This document shows, piece by piece, positions 7,809 through 16,857 of a stretch of DNA of 64,000 nt. The stretch comes from Porticoccus hydrocarbonoclasticus MCTG13d (lineage in GTDB: Bacteria; Pseudomonadota; Gammaproteobacteria; Pseudomonadales; Porticoccaceae), in assembly GCF_000744735.1 (NCBI RefSeq), contig NZ_JQMM01000001.1, positions 1,240,001-1,304,000 of the forward strand, written 5' to 3'. The first letter of the stretch is position 1. Each line of letters opens with the position of its first letter. The translations under genes and the position numbers were made by a program. Under the pieces are notes generated by a model, which worked only from the letters and a program-made list of their open reading frames with translations, ran no database searches and was not told the DNA's origin.

Positions 7809-9002
7809 GTGACAGAAATGAAGCCCTTGTCGGGATACCGGGTGATCGAACTCGGCCAATTATTGGCCGGCCCCTTCGCCGGGGCACTGCTGGCCTATTT
7901 CGGGGCTGAAGTGATCAAGATTGAACCGCCTGGGAAAGGCGATCCGCTGCGCAACTGGCGGGTGGTCAGGGACGGCACATCACTGTGGTGGCGAAGTCTA
8001 GGACGCAACAAGAAATGCATTACCCTGGACTTGAAGACGGCGCGGGGGCGGCAGTTGGCAAAGCAGCTGATCGACGGGGCCGACGTGGTGATCGAGAATT
8101 TCCGGCCTGGGGTCATGGAAGCTTGGGAGCTGGGGCCAGAGCAATTCAAACAGTCCAATCCCGGCTTGGTCTACACCCGTATTTCCGGCTACGGCCAGAC
8201 CGGTCCCTATGCAAACAGACCCGGTTTTGCCTCGGTGTGTGAAGGGATCAGTGGCTTTCGTTATTTGAATGGGTTTCCCGGCGAGGCCCCGGTGCGACCC
8301 AATCTCAGCATTGGCGACAGTATTGCCGGGTTGCATGCAGCATTCGGTGTGGCGCTGGCGCTGCTGTCCAGACAGTCCAGCGGCGTGGGGCAGGTGGTGG
8401 ATGTGGCGCTCTACGAGGCGATGTTCAATCTGCTGGAGGCGGTGGTGCCGGAATACGATGGCGCTGGTATTATCCGTGAACCCTCCGGTACCACAGTGAC
8501 CGGTATCGTACCTACCAACACCTATCGCTGCGCCGATGGAAAGTACGTGGTGATCGGCGGCAATGGCGACTCCATCTTCAAACGCTTGATGTTGGCGGCG
8601 GGCAGGCCGGATCTGGCAGAGGACCCCCGCTGTGCCGATAATGCCGGCAGGGTGCAGTGCGAGCAGGAGATCGATAGCGCCTTGTCGGCCTGGTGCAGCG
8701 AACTTCCCAGTGCAGAACTGTTGACGTTGCTGGCCGAGCAGCGGGTACCCGCAGGACCGATTTATCACGCGGGCGATATGCTGACGGACCCTCACTTCAA
8801 TGCACGGGGCCTGTTCGAGCAGGTGGAGATCAATGGTGAACCGCTGAAAATTCCGGCGATGATCCCCCGACTCAGCGAGACCCCCGGTAACACCAGTTGG
8901 CCCGGCTCCGAGGTGGGCAGTCACAATGCCGAGGTGTTGGGCGGGCTGTTGGGACTGGATGAAGCTGCCCTGCAGCAGCTAAAGGCAGAGGGTGTTATTT
9001 GA
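7809..9002 (+). CDS. Class III (CaiB/BaiF) CoA-transferase
   Basis: A 397-residue protein that transfers CoA between an acyl-CoA donor and a carboxylic acid. I chose GTG 7809 because GGGAG lies 6 bases upstream and the family N-terminus (LSGYRVIELGQLLAGPFAG) follows; ATG 7818 is the alternative. The catalytic Asp is in the GDSIAGLHAAFG motif (Asp170 from GTG), and the family motif VVIENFRPGVM is at about 93-103. The length is typical. The acid substrate is unknown; candidates include carnitine-, oxalate-, succinyl- or mesaconyl-type acids. It forms an operon with the AEC carrier. Confidence 0.92.
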   Translation: MTEMKPLSGYRVIELGQLLAGPFAGALLAYFGAEVIKIEPPGKGDPLRNWRVVRDGTSLWWRSLGRNKKCITLDLKTARGRQLAKQLIDGADVVIENFRPGVMEAWELGPEQFKQSNPGLVYTRISGYGQTGPYANRPGFASVCEGISGFRYLNGFPGEAPVRPNLSIGDSIAGLHAAFGVALALLSRQSSGVGQVVDVALYEAMFNLLEAVVPEYDGAGIIREPSGTTVTGIVPTNTYRCADGKYVVIGGNGDSIFKRLMLAAGRPDLAEDPRCADNAGRVQCEQEIDSALSAWCSELPSAELLTLLAEQRVPAGPIYHAGDMLTDPHFNARGLFEQVEINGEPLKIPAMIPRLSETPGNTSWPGSEVGSHNAEVLGGLLGLDEAALQQLKAEGVI

Positions 9003-9094
9003 CAGTGCAAACAGGAGATCTAAAAAGGAATACAAACCAGAAGTGCAAACCCGGTGTGGTGGGTTGTCCACACGCAATTCAGGAGTAGGTGAGC

Positions 9095-9877
9095 ATGGCT
9101 GGACACTGGCCGGTGGTGGGCATTCCCTGTGATGTGGTGACGCAGGGACTGCATCCCTTTCATGGCAGCGGTGAAAAATATATCAACGCACTGGCCCATG
9201 GTGCCGGTGTTAGACCGGTTATGCTACCTGCGGTGGGTACCGGCCGGGATCTGCATTCCCTTGCGGACATCTGTTCCCCGGATGAGGTGCTGGACTCGCT
9301 GGATGGACTGTTTCTAACGGGCAATATTTCTAACGTTAACCCGCAGTACTATGGTCAGCCAAGTCGTTCCGGTAACCTGCTGGACCCCCAGCGCGACACC
9401 ACCGTCCTGCCGTTGATTCGCCGCGCCATCGAACGAAACATCCCGTTCTTTGCGGTCTGTCGCGGCATGCAGGAACTGAATGTGGCTCTTGGCGGTTCGC
9501 TCTATCAGTATGTGCATGAAGTGCCGGGGATGCTCGATCACCGGGAAGACCGGAGCCTCCCCAGAGAAGGCCAGTACGATTATGCCCACAACATTACCCT
9601 GACGCCGGGCGGGTTGTTGGCCACCCTCGCCGGATCCCGGCAAGTGCGGGTCAACTCTGTTCACGGCCAGGGTGTTCATCGGTTGGCGGCGAGCCTGCAA
9701 GTAGAAGCTGTCGCTCCCGATGGGCTGGTGGAAGCTGTGCGGCTGGCCGATTACAGCCGCTACGCCGTCGGTGTGCAATTCCATCCCGAGTGGCAATATC
9801 CTGAGGATATTTTCTATGCAGCGTTGTTCAGGGCCTTTGGCGATGCAATCCGCGAGAGACGGGCTGTTTGTAAATAG
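9095..9877 (+). CDS. Peptidase C26 / gamma-glutamyl-GABA hydrolase-like class I glutamine amidotransferase
   Basis: A 260-residue cytoplasmic hydrolase of the PuuD family, which cleaves gamma-glutamyl amides. AGGAG at 9081-9085 is 9 bases before ATG 9095, which favours it over the GTG at 9089. The nucleophile is Cys122 in FFAVCRGMQELN, and the His-Glu pair is H230/E232 in VGVQFHPEW. The oxyanion-strand motif DGLFLTGNISNVNP carries TGN where most homologues have TGGxDV. The gene is 92 bp downstream of the CoA-transferase on the same strand and may share its operon. Without other puu genes here, a polyamine role is only one possibility. Confidence 0.88.
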   Translation: MAGHWPVVGIPCDVVTQGLHPFHGSGEKYINALAHGAGVRPVMLPAVGTGRDLHSLADICSPDEVLDSLDGLFLTGNISNVNPQYYGQPSRSGNLLDPQRDTTVLPLIRRAIERNIPFFAVCRGMQELNVALGGSLYQYVHEVPGMLDHREDRSLPREGQYDYAHNITLTPGGLLATLAGSRQVRVNSVHGQGVHRLAASLQVEAVAPDGLVEAVRLADYSRYAVGVQFHPEWQYPEDIFYAALFRAFGDAIRERRAVCK

Positions 9878-10071
9878 CCGAAGGGTTGAAAGGTCATGGC
9901 TGCCTGAACCTTCTGAAATATCGATTGCCGGGTTGGTTTCTCGGTGGACTGACCGGGGTTTTGTATGCCTCGCTGACTATTCTGAGACGGTTTCCTTCAA
10001 CGGTGACCGTGGCTTCAGATACCTGGATCTCTGAGAGTGGTTTTAGTCTCTGCCTCTTTAGGTTAGAGGAT

Positions 10072-11157
10072 TTACAGTAACCGCCGCTGTTCAAATACCG
10101 CTTGCCAGTGCGCCCCTTCCTTGACGGCCACTTCGGATTCAAAATAGTGTTTCATGCGCCGCCGGTCGTCTTTGTTATCTTTCAGGGCCGCTCCGATCAG
10201 GAAATGCACCAGGTCGCCCATCTCCATCTTGCCGTTGCGATAGTAGTAGGCGTGCACGCCCATGGCGTGGGCCACAGACACGGCCTCTGCGGTGGACATC
10301 ACGGTGGCTGCAAGTCGGTCGGTACTGCGTCCATCCAGCGTCTGCCCGTTGCGCAGCTCGTGGAAAATCGTTGTCAGTACCTCGATGATCTGGGCATCGG
10401 GCTTCACATCGACACCGGACAGACGAATCAGTTTTTCCGATTCGCTGGCGACCACCTCGATTTCGTCCTGCAGTTCCCGAATCGGCGGTATGGTTTCGAA
10501 GTTCATGCGACGTTTGAGGGCTGCACTCATGGCATTGACGCCCTGGTCCAGGGAGTTGGACGTGGCAATGATATTGAAGCCCTCTCGGGCGAAGAGAACG
10601 CCGTTTTCGCGGCCTAGCTCAGGCACCAGGATCTGCCTCTCTGACATGATCGACAGCATGGCATCCTGAATGTGCTGGGGGCAGCGGGCAATTTCTTCGA
10701 AACGCACCAGCTGGCCCTCCATCATGCCCTGATAAACCGGGCTTGGAATCAGCGCCTCGGGCGTTGGCCCCGCACTCTTCAATAAGGCTTCGTTCCAGCT
10801 GTAGAGCAGTTGGCTGACATTGGTGATGGCTCCGCCCTGAATGGTGAGGGTGGATTGGCCGGAGATAGCGCTGGCCAATAATTCCGACAACCAGGATTTG
10901 GCCGTACCCGGTTCGCCGATCAGCATGGCTCCCCGGTTGGTGGCGAGACTGATGATAATCCGGGTAACCAGCTCCCTTTGGGCGACAAATTTTCGCTGAA
11001 TGCCCAGCTCGTCATCACCGAGGATGAATTTTTCCACGGCGAATGGAGACATCTTCCAGCCCGGTGGTGCCGGGCCTGGGTCCCAGTCAATCAGTCGTTC
11101 CAGCTCGTCCCGGTAGAGGTTCTCGGCGCTGGGTCTCTGTATGGCTTTGTCATTCAT
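10072..11157 (-). CDS. MoxR-type AAA+ ATPase
   Basis: A 361-residue ATPase. ATG 11157 is preferred; TTG 11163 is an alternative two codons earlier. Walker A is GEPGTAKS (81-88). The Walker B strand reads LVRFEEIARCP, with EE in place of DE. A sensor-1-like segment (NIIATSNSLDQG) and an arginine-finger region (SAALKRRMNFE) follow, then a lid with DGRSTDRLAATVMSTAEAV. MoxR proteins usually act as chaperone-like ATPases with a VWA partner protein, but no VWA gene is visible here. It starts 10 bp after the stop of the PCMT-GspE fusion, so the two are probably cotranscribed and may work together. Confidence 0.88.
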   Translation of the reverse strand: MNDKAIQRPSAENLYRDELERLIDWDPGPAPPGWKMSPFAVEKFILGDDELGIQRKFVAQRELVTRIIISLATNRGAMLIGEPGTAKSWLSELLASAISGQSTLTIQGGAITNVSQLLYSWNEALLKSAGPTPEALIPSPVYQGMMEGQLVRFEEIARCPQHIQDAMLSIMSERQILVPELGRENGVLFAREGFNIIATSNSLDQGVNAMSAALKRRMNFETIPPIRELQDEIEVVASESEKLIRLSGVDVKPDAQIIEVLTTIFHELRNGQTLDGRSTDRLAATVMSTAEAVSVAHAMGVHAYYYRNGKMEMGDLVHFLIGAALKDNKDDRRRMKHYFESEVAVKEGAHWQAVFEQRRLL

Positions 11158-11167
11158 GATCAATGTC

Positions 11168-13465
11168 TCAGGAGGGTTTTTCCCACTGCCAGCGGGCTTC
11201 GGGTGCCATCCGCTCGGCCGGGAGAATACGGGGCAATTCGGAGAGAGGAATGTTGCCCTGGATAACGTGGTCCAGAGCGCTGTCGCGCATGGTTATCAGT
11301 CCGCAGTCCAGTGCCAGTTTGCGCAGCTCTCCCACCGGAATCTGGCGGGCGATGGCATTGCGCAACTCCGGGTCGATGTGCAGGTATTCCACAACCCCCA
11401 TGCGGCCGTGGGTGCCGCTGTCATTACACTGCTCACAACCCTTGCCGATAAAGGAGCGGAAACTGTGGGGGGTGCCATCGGGAAACACCTCCCGAAGAAT
11501 GGCCTCATCCGGCTCTGCCGGAACCCGGCAGTTGAGGCAAATACGTTTTGCCAGCCGCTGGGCGATTACCGCCAGCAGTTCACTGGCCAGTGAGTTCGGG
11601 TGAACACCCAGGTCATAGAGCCGTTGCATGGCGTCGACAGCATCGTTGCAGTGGAGCGTGGAGAGCACCACATGACCGGTCTGAGAGGCCCGCATGGCTT
11701 CGACAGCGGTTTCGTTGTCACGGATTTCACCCACCAGGATCACATCCGGATCCTGACGGACAAAGGAGCGCATGGCATCAGCAAAGCTGAAGCCGATCTC
11801 CGGCCTGACCCGGGTTTGCTGGATGTTGGTAATGGAGTATTCGATCGGGTCTTCCACGGTAATCACTTTTCGGGCGCCATCATCGGCCAGTAACTGCAGG
11901 CCGGCATACAGTGTGGTGCTTTTGCCCGATCCGGTGGGGCCAACCACCAGTACCAGACCCGCAGGGTTGCGCAGTAGCCGCCGGTAGTTGTCGGCAATGG
12001 CACTGGACAGCCCTAGCTTGTCAATGCTGATCAGCTCCGAATTCTGCGGTAACAGGCGGATCACCACATGCTCGGCGTGCAATGAGGGCTGTACCTGAAT
12101 CCGCAAATCGAACAGCGCGTCTCCCACCCGCAGTCGCGAACGGCCACCCTGGGGCAAACGGCGTTCGGCGATATTCAGGTCGGCGCGGAGTTTGATCACG
12201 TTGATCAGACCGCGCAGTTCGCCGGGAGTGATCTCGTAGTGCGGCAGGTCACGCAGTTCACCATCCACCCGCAGGCGGATTCGCACGGTGCGATGATACT
12301 GCTCAATGTGCAGGTCGCTGGCGCGCTCGGCCACGGCATCGAGCAACATGGCTTCAAACAGCGAAATCAGGTGGGCACCCACTTCCGGCCTGGCCTTGCC
12401 CAGCAGGTCCTGATCTTTTTCTGCAAGGACCTTTTCCTCATAGTCGGGCAGGGGGGTGGTGTGAGCCTGAACCGATAGGTCGGTGGCGGACCAGAGGCGT
12501 CTGAAATCCGTTGGTGTGACCAGAATTTTTACTAGCCTGTGCCGGGGGAAAACCTGCTGGATTTCATCCATCGACGCATCCGGATCACTGGTGGCAACCC
12601 GGAGGGTGTCGTGATCAGTGAACAGAGGGATCAGGCGGTGATGATCGAGAAAGGCCTGGGAAAACCGGTTGAAAATGGCGGGGTCCAGTCGCCTGAGCAA
12701 AATATCGACATTACCCAGCTCCAGGTTGTAGCGCTTGGCCAGGGAGCGGTATAACGCCAGATCATCCACATTTATCAGTTGTCGGACTTCATCGATAATC
12801 AGAGTGTTGTTGGTTTTTGCGCGGATTTTCGCCTCGTTGAGAATTTCCCGGTTGACGATGCCGAGTTCAATCAGGGTCTGGTCACTTTTGTTGTCGAAGC
12901 TCACCAGCCCCTGTTCAATGCGATGGATTTTCTGCTGTTCGTCCTGAACGTACTTGACCAGTTTCAACAGTGTCGATTCCGTTCGTTCAACAGATACCAG
13001 CTGACCACCCGGGGCCAATTGGTGGAGCAGGGTCGAGAGCGTCTTGAGGCCGGGCGTGGTGACCATGATGATGTCAAAGGGCGAAAACTGTGCCGAGCCC
13101 TCTTCGCCTTCGCCGTGCAGTACAATGACATTTTTCAGTTGCAGCTGGCTGAGCTTGTCCATTGCGGCATCGGCCAGGGTGGCGACCTTTTCGATACCGA
13201 CGACCTTGCTGGCGATTTTGGCCAGCACCGCACAGGGGTAGCCCAGCCCTGCACCCACATGCAGGACCCTGGGGTAGTTCGGCAAAGTCAACACACTGAA
13301 TATCTGTTTCAGTACTTCTGTGGTGGGAATACTTTCCCCCGCCACCAGCGATCCATTTTCGCAATTGATAAAGTGCTGTCGGTCAATTGTCTCTAGGGCC
13401 GCCTCGAAACGTGGATCAATTTTGCGATTGGCAGGATTGCCCTGTTGGGTGGTGGATATTTTCAT
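11168..13465 (-). CDS. GspE/PilB-type secretion ATPase with N-terminal PCMT-like methyltransferase domain
   Basis: A 765-residue multidomain protein. ATG 13465 (MKISTTQQ) is chosen over GTG 13483. Residues about 15-175 match the protein-L-isoaspartate O-methyltransferase fold, with SAM motif I VLHVGAGLGYPCAVLA (67-82), VVGIEKVATLADAA and VIVLHGEGEEG. Residues about 195-330 resemble the MshEN/T2SSE N-terminal domain. The ATPase follows: Walker A GPTGSGKS (509-516), Asp box ITVEDP, Walker B VILVGEIRD (575-583), His box TGHVVLSTLHCND, and a four-Cys zinc site (C643, C646, C677, C680). Secretion ATPases power pilus or type II secretion assembly at the inner membrane. No pilin or GspF/PilC gene is next to it. 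The fusion is unusual. Confidence 0.93.
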   Translation of the reverse strand: MKISTTQQGNPANRKIDPRFEAALETIDRQHFINCENGSLVAGESIPTTEVLKQIFSVLTLPNYPRVLHVGAGLGYPCAVLAKIASKVVGIEKVATLADAAMDKLSQLQLKNVIVLHGEGEEGSAQFSPFDIIMVTTPGLKTLSTLLHQLAPGGQLVSVERTESTLLKLVKYVQDEQQKIHRIEQGLVSFDNKSDQTLIELGIVNREILNEAKIRAKTNNTLIIDEVRQLINVDDLALYRSLAKRYNLELGNVDILLRRLDPAIFNRFSQAFLDHHRLIPLFTDHDTLRVATSDPDASMDEIQQVFPRHRLVKILVTPTDFRRLWSATDLSVQAHTTPLPDYEEKVLAEKDQDLLGKARPEVGAHLISLFEAMLLDAVAERASDLHIEQYHRTVRIRLRVDGELRDLPHYEITPGELRGLINVIKLRADLNIAERRLPQGGRSRLRVGDALFDLRIQVQPSLHAEHVVIRLLPQNSELISIDKLGLSSAIADNYRRLLRNPAGLVLVVGPTGSGKSTTLYAGLQLLADDGARKVITVEDPIEYSITNIQQTRVRPEIGFSFADAMRSFVRQDPDVILVGEIRDNETAVEAMRASQTGHVVLSTLHCNDAVDAMQRLYDLGVHPNSLASELLAVIAQRLAKRICLNCRVPAEPDEAILREVFPDGTPHSFRSFIGKGCEQCNDSGTHGRMGVVEYLHIDPELRNAIARQIPVGELRKLALDCGLITMRDSALDHVIQGNIPLSELPRILPAERMAPEARWQWEKPS

Positions 13466-13626
13466 AATGTCTGCTCTAACCACGACAGTGACAGAACCGG
13501 AGGGCTTTCCCGGTGAATTATTATTCGGCTATTAAACGTAGCACTTTGCAGCGGTTGATAACAGTGCCTGGCACTTCGTGAATCGAAAGGTTTACCGGTG
13601 ATCGGGTCTGGTTTAGTCTGCTGTTC

Positions 13627-14262
13627 ATGCGTTTCGACAAGAAGTATAAAATTCAGCTGACCGACAGCACTTTCCGGCGCATGGACGAGGCCCCGGATGA
13701 CCAGTTCTACCGGATTCCGCGCTTTGTCAGCCATATTGATCCCGATGCGATTGACCGGGTGACTGAACTGTACCGCGAATACCTGTCTGCCGACACGGCG
13801 GTGCTGGATTTGATGAGCAGCTGGCTCAGCCATCTGCCCGAGGAGCTGGCGCTTGGTCGCGTGGTCGGTCTGGGCATGAATGACCGGGAGATGGCGCGGA
13901 ATCCACAGCTCGACCAGTGGGTGGTGCATGATCTGAACCGTGAACCTTCACTGCCGTTTATTGACGGGGAATTTGATGCCGTATTGATCTGTGTCTCGAT
14001 TGATTATCTGACGGATCCTGTCGCGGTGCTGCGGGATGCGGGTCGGGTGCTCAAGCCAGATGCCCCGTTGATTATCACCTATTCAAATCGCTACTTTGAG
14101 TCGAAGGCGACTGCTGCCTGGTTGTATCTTAATGATGAGCAGCGCGCCTATCTGATCAAGACCTTTCTTGAGGAGGCCGGTTGCTACCGGCAGATTGAGC
14201 TGATGGACCGGAGTCCTCCGTGCGGCGACCCGTTGTTTGCCGTTGTTGCCAGGGTGGCCTGA
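13627..14262 (+). CDS. Class I SAM-dependent methyltransferase-like protein
   Basis: A 211-residue protein. Motif I is divergent (TAVLDLMSSWLSHLP), but the later strands are typical: the Asp-containing WVVHDLNREPSLPFIDGEFDAVL segment reads as the post-II/motif-IV region, and VAVLRDAGRVLKPDAPLIITYSN is the conserved GRVLKP motif. The substrate is unknown. It is divergent from the PCMT-GspE gene across about 160 bp and converges with the PRPP-synthetase paralogue with only 5 bp between stops. The lack of a canonical glycine-rich loop in motif I leaves open weak SAM binding. Confidence 0.82.
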   Translation: MRFDKKYKIQLTDSTFRRMDEAPDDQFYRIPRFVSHIDPDAIDRVTELYREYLSADTAVLDLMSSWLSHLPEELALGRVVGLGMNDREMARNPQLDQWVVHDLNREPSLPFIDGEFDAVLICVSIDYLTDPVAVLRDAGRVLKPDAPLIITYSNRYFESKATAAWLYLNDEQRAYLIKTFLEEAGCYRQIELMDRSPPCGDPLFAVVARVA

Positions 14263-14267
14263 ACCCT

Positions 14268-15197
14268 TTACCTGTTGCCAGAACCCTGATTGCCCCCGAT
14301 TCCCGAGCATCGCTGAATGGCGGGAACCAGCAGGGGAGTCACATCAATACAGTTGGTGGCATGGGGGATGGTGTTGCAGGTGGCCAGTTCCGTCAGGCCG
14401 GACTGCAACAGCAGCTCATCGACACGGTCGGCAAAAATACCGTGGATCGCCGCGCATTTAACCCGGCTTATACCCTGTTGCCGGACTGCCTGTAGACACT
14501 TCAGGATGGTTTGGCCACTGGAGATGACATCATCGATGATTACTGCTGTTCGATCCTGATAGCCTGCAAGGTCGGGAAGTGTGACTACCACATCCCGGTC
14601 GCCGTGCCGCTGCTTTTCGCCGATCACATAGGGATGGCCACTGGCCAGGGCAACCCGCGAGACCCACTGTTCACTCTCGCTGTCCGGCCCGATCAGTAAC
14701 AGGGAGGATTGATTGGTCAGCCAGTCAGTGAGAGCTGTTGTGCCTTCAACCCTGACACTGGGTACGGTGTAGATATCGGCCAGTGAATGGTAGCGATGAA
14801 GGTGTGGGTCCACTGTCACCAGCCAGTCGATATGGGTCGACAGCAGGCGGGCAAACAATCGTGAGGTGACTGCCTCGCCATTATGAAAACGGCAGTCCTG
14901 ACGCATGTAACACAGGTAGGGGGCGACCAGGCCCACCGAACTTGCTCCCAATTCCCGCAGGGTTTCCAACAGAAATATCAGCGGAAGCAATTTATCATTC
15001 GGGTTGGCCAGGTTTGCCACCACAATGCAGTGGTGGCCGGCCACCGGTATGGCAACCTTGAGATAGGTTTCCCCATCCGGAAACAGGCGGGTCTCGAGCG
15101 TTCCCAAGGTCGCTGCCAGTTCGCGGCAGAGGGGTACCAGCAGGGGATGGTCATCAAGGGAGAACAACAGGGGTGGATGTTGGTCGGCAGGGTTCAT
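14268..15197 (-). CDS. Ribose-phosphate pyrophosphokinase (PRPP synthetase) paralogue
   Basis: A 309-residue protein of the PRPP synthetase family, which makes PRPP from ribose 5-phosphate and ATP. Visible motifs are LFPDGETYLKV (N-terminal half), YMRQDCRFHNGEAV, the Mg/flexible-loop region VDPHLHRYHSL, and the PRPP-binding loop VIIDDVISSGQTI. The catalytic KR dipeptide of the flexible loop reads EKQRHGDRDV here (KQR in place of KxR), so the loop is only partly canonical. Its ATG overlaps the stop of the phosphorylase gene by 4 bp (ATGA), a coupled pair. It is likely a specialised catabolic paralogue, not the main prs gene. Confidence 0.9.
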   Translation of the reverse strand: MNPADQHPPLLFSLDDHPLLVPLCRELAATLGTLETRLFPDGETYLKVAIPVAGHHCIVVANLANPNDKLLPLIFLLETLRELGASSVGLVAPYLCYMRQDCRFHNGEAVTSRLFARLLSTHIDWLVTVDPHLHRYHSLADIYTVPSVRVEGTTALTDWLTNQSSLLLIGPDSESEQWVSRVALASGHPYVIGEKQRHGDRDVVVTLPDLAGYQDRTAVIIDDVISSGQTILKCLQAVRQQGISRVKCAAIHGIFADRVDELLLQSGLTELATCNTIPHATNCIDVTPLLVPAIQRCSGIGGNQGSGNR

Positions 15198-16705
15198 GAC
15201 GACTCCCCAATCGTAAACACAGGGCCATTATCCCGGTAAAAAGCCAGCGCATAATCCTGTTCTCCCTGACTCTCTGAAAAGAGGGTAAAGAGTGCCTGTC
15301 CTTTTGTGACAGGCTCCCCCAGTGAGGCCGCCAGACGAAGCCCCGCTGCCGGATCGGTCGGCGCTCCAGCCAGTTTCGCCACTCTGGCGAGCCTGCGATT
15401 GTCGATTGCCGTGACCACGCCGTCCCGATCGGCCACCTCAATATGCCGGAAACGGGCCGTGGGCAGGGTTTTCAGCCCGCCCTGGGCCTTGGCGATACGT
15501 TGAAACTGTCGCCATGCCTGCCCGCTGTCCAGTATTTCCGTGGCCTGATCGATGCAGGTTGCAACGCCGTTAGCCTGGGCCATATCCAGCAGGTTGGCGG
15601 CAAGAAACAGCGAACGTTGCCGCAAATCCTGAGGTGCGTCGGTCTGGCATTGCAGTACGGATAAAATATCCCGGGCCTCCTCAACCGGGCCGATGCCATA
15701 GCCGATTGGTGCACTGCCATCCGTAATCAAACAGCGCAGCTGAATGCCACAGGCCGCGCCCACCAGGGTGAACATGGATGCCAGCTTTTCGGCTTCGTCC
15801 TGGGTTCTGATTTTTGCTGTTGCGCCAACGGGGATATCGATTACCGCGTGGGTTGAGCCAGCCGCTATTTTTTTGGATAACACTGACGCGATCATCTGGC
15901 CTTCGCCATCCAGGTCCAGTGCCCGCTCTACCCGGATCAGCAGATCATCAACCGGACTCAGGCTAACTCCGCCGCCCCACACCAGACAGGCATCGGTGGC
16001 ACCGACCACATGGCGGATTTCCTCCAGCTTGAGGTTGACGTTGGTCAGAGTATCCATGGTGTCTGCGGTGCCCGATGGCGAGGTGATCGCCCGCGAGGAC
16101 GTCTTCGGGATAATCAATCCCGCTGAACTGACAATGGAAACAAGGATCGGTGTGGTGCGATTGCCCGGTAAGCCACCGATGCAATGCTTGTCGAAAATAC
16201 GAAGGTGGCCCGGCCACTCGAGCCGTTTGCCGCATTCCACCATCGCCTTGGTGAGGCTGATAATTTCGTCTACGTCCAGCCTGTTGCCTGCACAGGCGCT
16301 GAGAAAACTGGCGATGGCAACGTCGGTGTAGTGGTGGCCGCTGATGTCCGTGATGATACTTTTGATTTCGGATTCGCTGAGCTTGTGACCGTAAATTTTC
16401 TTGCGGACCAGACTCAGTGAGTTCAGCAATGGCGCGTTATGTATCTTCACCGTGTCGCCACTTTTGATCTGTAAGTCATGCATGGCGACCTTTGACAGGC
16501 CTGCATAACCCTCAGGAAGAATGTGATTGTCCACCACATTCAAGGTGGCAATCAGCGAATGACCATTGCTTTTCAGTGTCAGGCGACTGCTCGCAGAGAA
16601 CCCTTCCGACTGACAAACCGGCGAATCCTTGCGCATGTACACCACGGATTCCTGGTGGGTATCGATACCCATATCGACCACTTTGACAACATGGTCCACC
16701 TCCAT
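15194..16705 (-). CDS. AMP phosphorylase / thymidine phosphorylase family protein (archaeal-type)
   Basis: A 503-residue phosphorylase. AGGAG 9 bases before ATG 16705 sets the start (MEVDHVVKV). It has the extra N-terminal domain of archaeal AMP phosphorylases (about 1-85), the helical domain (KIYGHKLSESEIKSIITDI), and the phosphate-binding signature DKHCIGGLPGNRTTPI, with Cys where most members have Ser. TSSRAITSPSGTADTMDTL and VWGGGVSLSPVDD follow. The family phosphorolyses AMP/CMP/UMP to ribose 1,5-bisphosphate, or thymidine to deoxyribose 1-phosphate; sequence alone cannot separate these. Coupling to a PRPP synthetase points to pentose-phosphate salvage of nucleotides. Confidence 0.9.
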   Translation of the reverse strand: MEVDHVVKVVDMGIDTHQESVVYMRKDSPVCQSEGFSASSRLTLKSNGHSLIATLNVVDNHILPEGYAGLSKVAMHDLQIKSGDTVKIHNAPLLNSLSLVRKKIYGHKLSESEIKSIITDISGHHYTDVAIASFLSACAGNRLDVDEIISLTKAMVECGKRLEWPGHLRIFDKHCIGGLPGNRTTPILVSIVSSAGLIIPKTSSRAITSPSGTADTMDTLTNVNLKLEEIRHVVGATDACLVWGGGVSLSPVDDLLIRVERALDLDGEGQMIASVLSKKIAAGSTHAVIDIPVGATAKIRTQDEAEKLASMFTLVGAACGIQLRCLITDGSAPIGYGIGPVEEARDILSVLQCQTDAPQDLRQRSLFLAANLLDMAQANGVATCIDQATEILDSGQAWRQFQRIAKAQGGLKTLPTARFRHIEVADRDGVVTAIDNRRLARVAKLAGAPTDPAAGLRLAASLGEPVTKGQALFTLFSESQGEQDYALAFYRDNGPVFTIGESS

Positions 16706-16857
16706 ACACGACTTCTCCTGAACAGCGATCATCAACGTCTGATACCGGCACTATTCTAGGGTAATTTTATCGCCAATCGGATATTTTCCTGTTTCGGAGT
16801 GGTGAGGGAGGCTGTGCTGGCCAACCATTGAGCAGCATAAGGGGTAAACGCCGGTCG

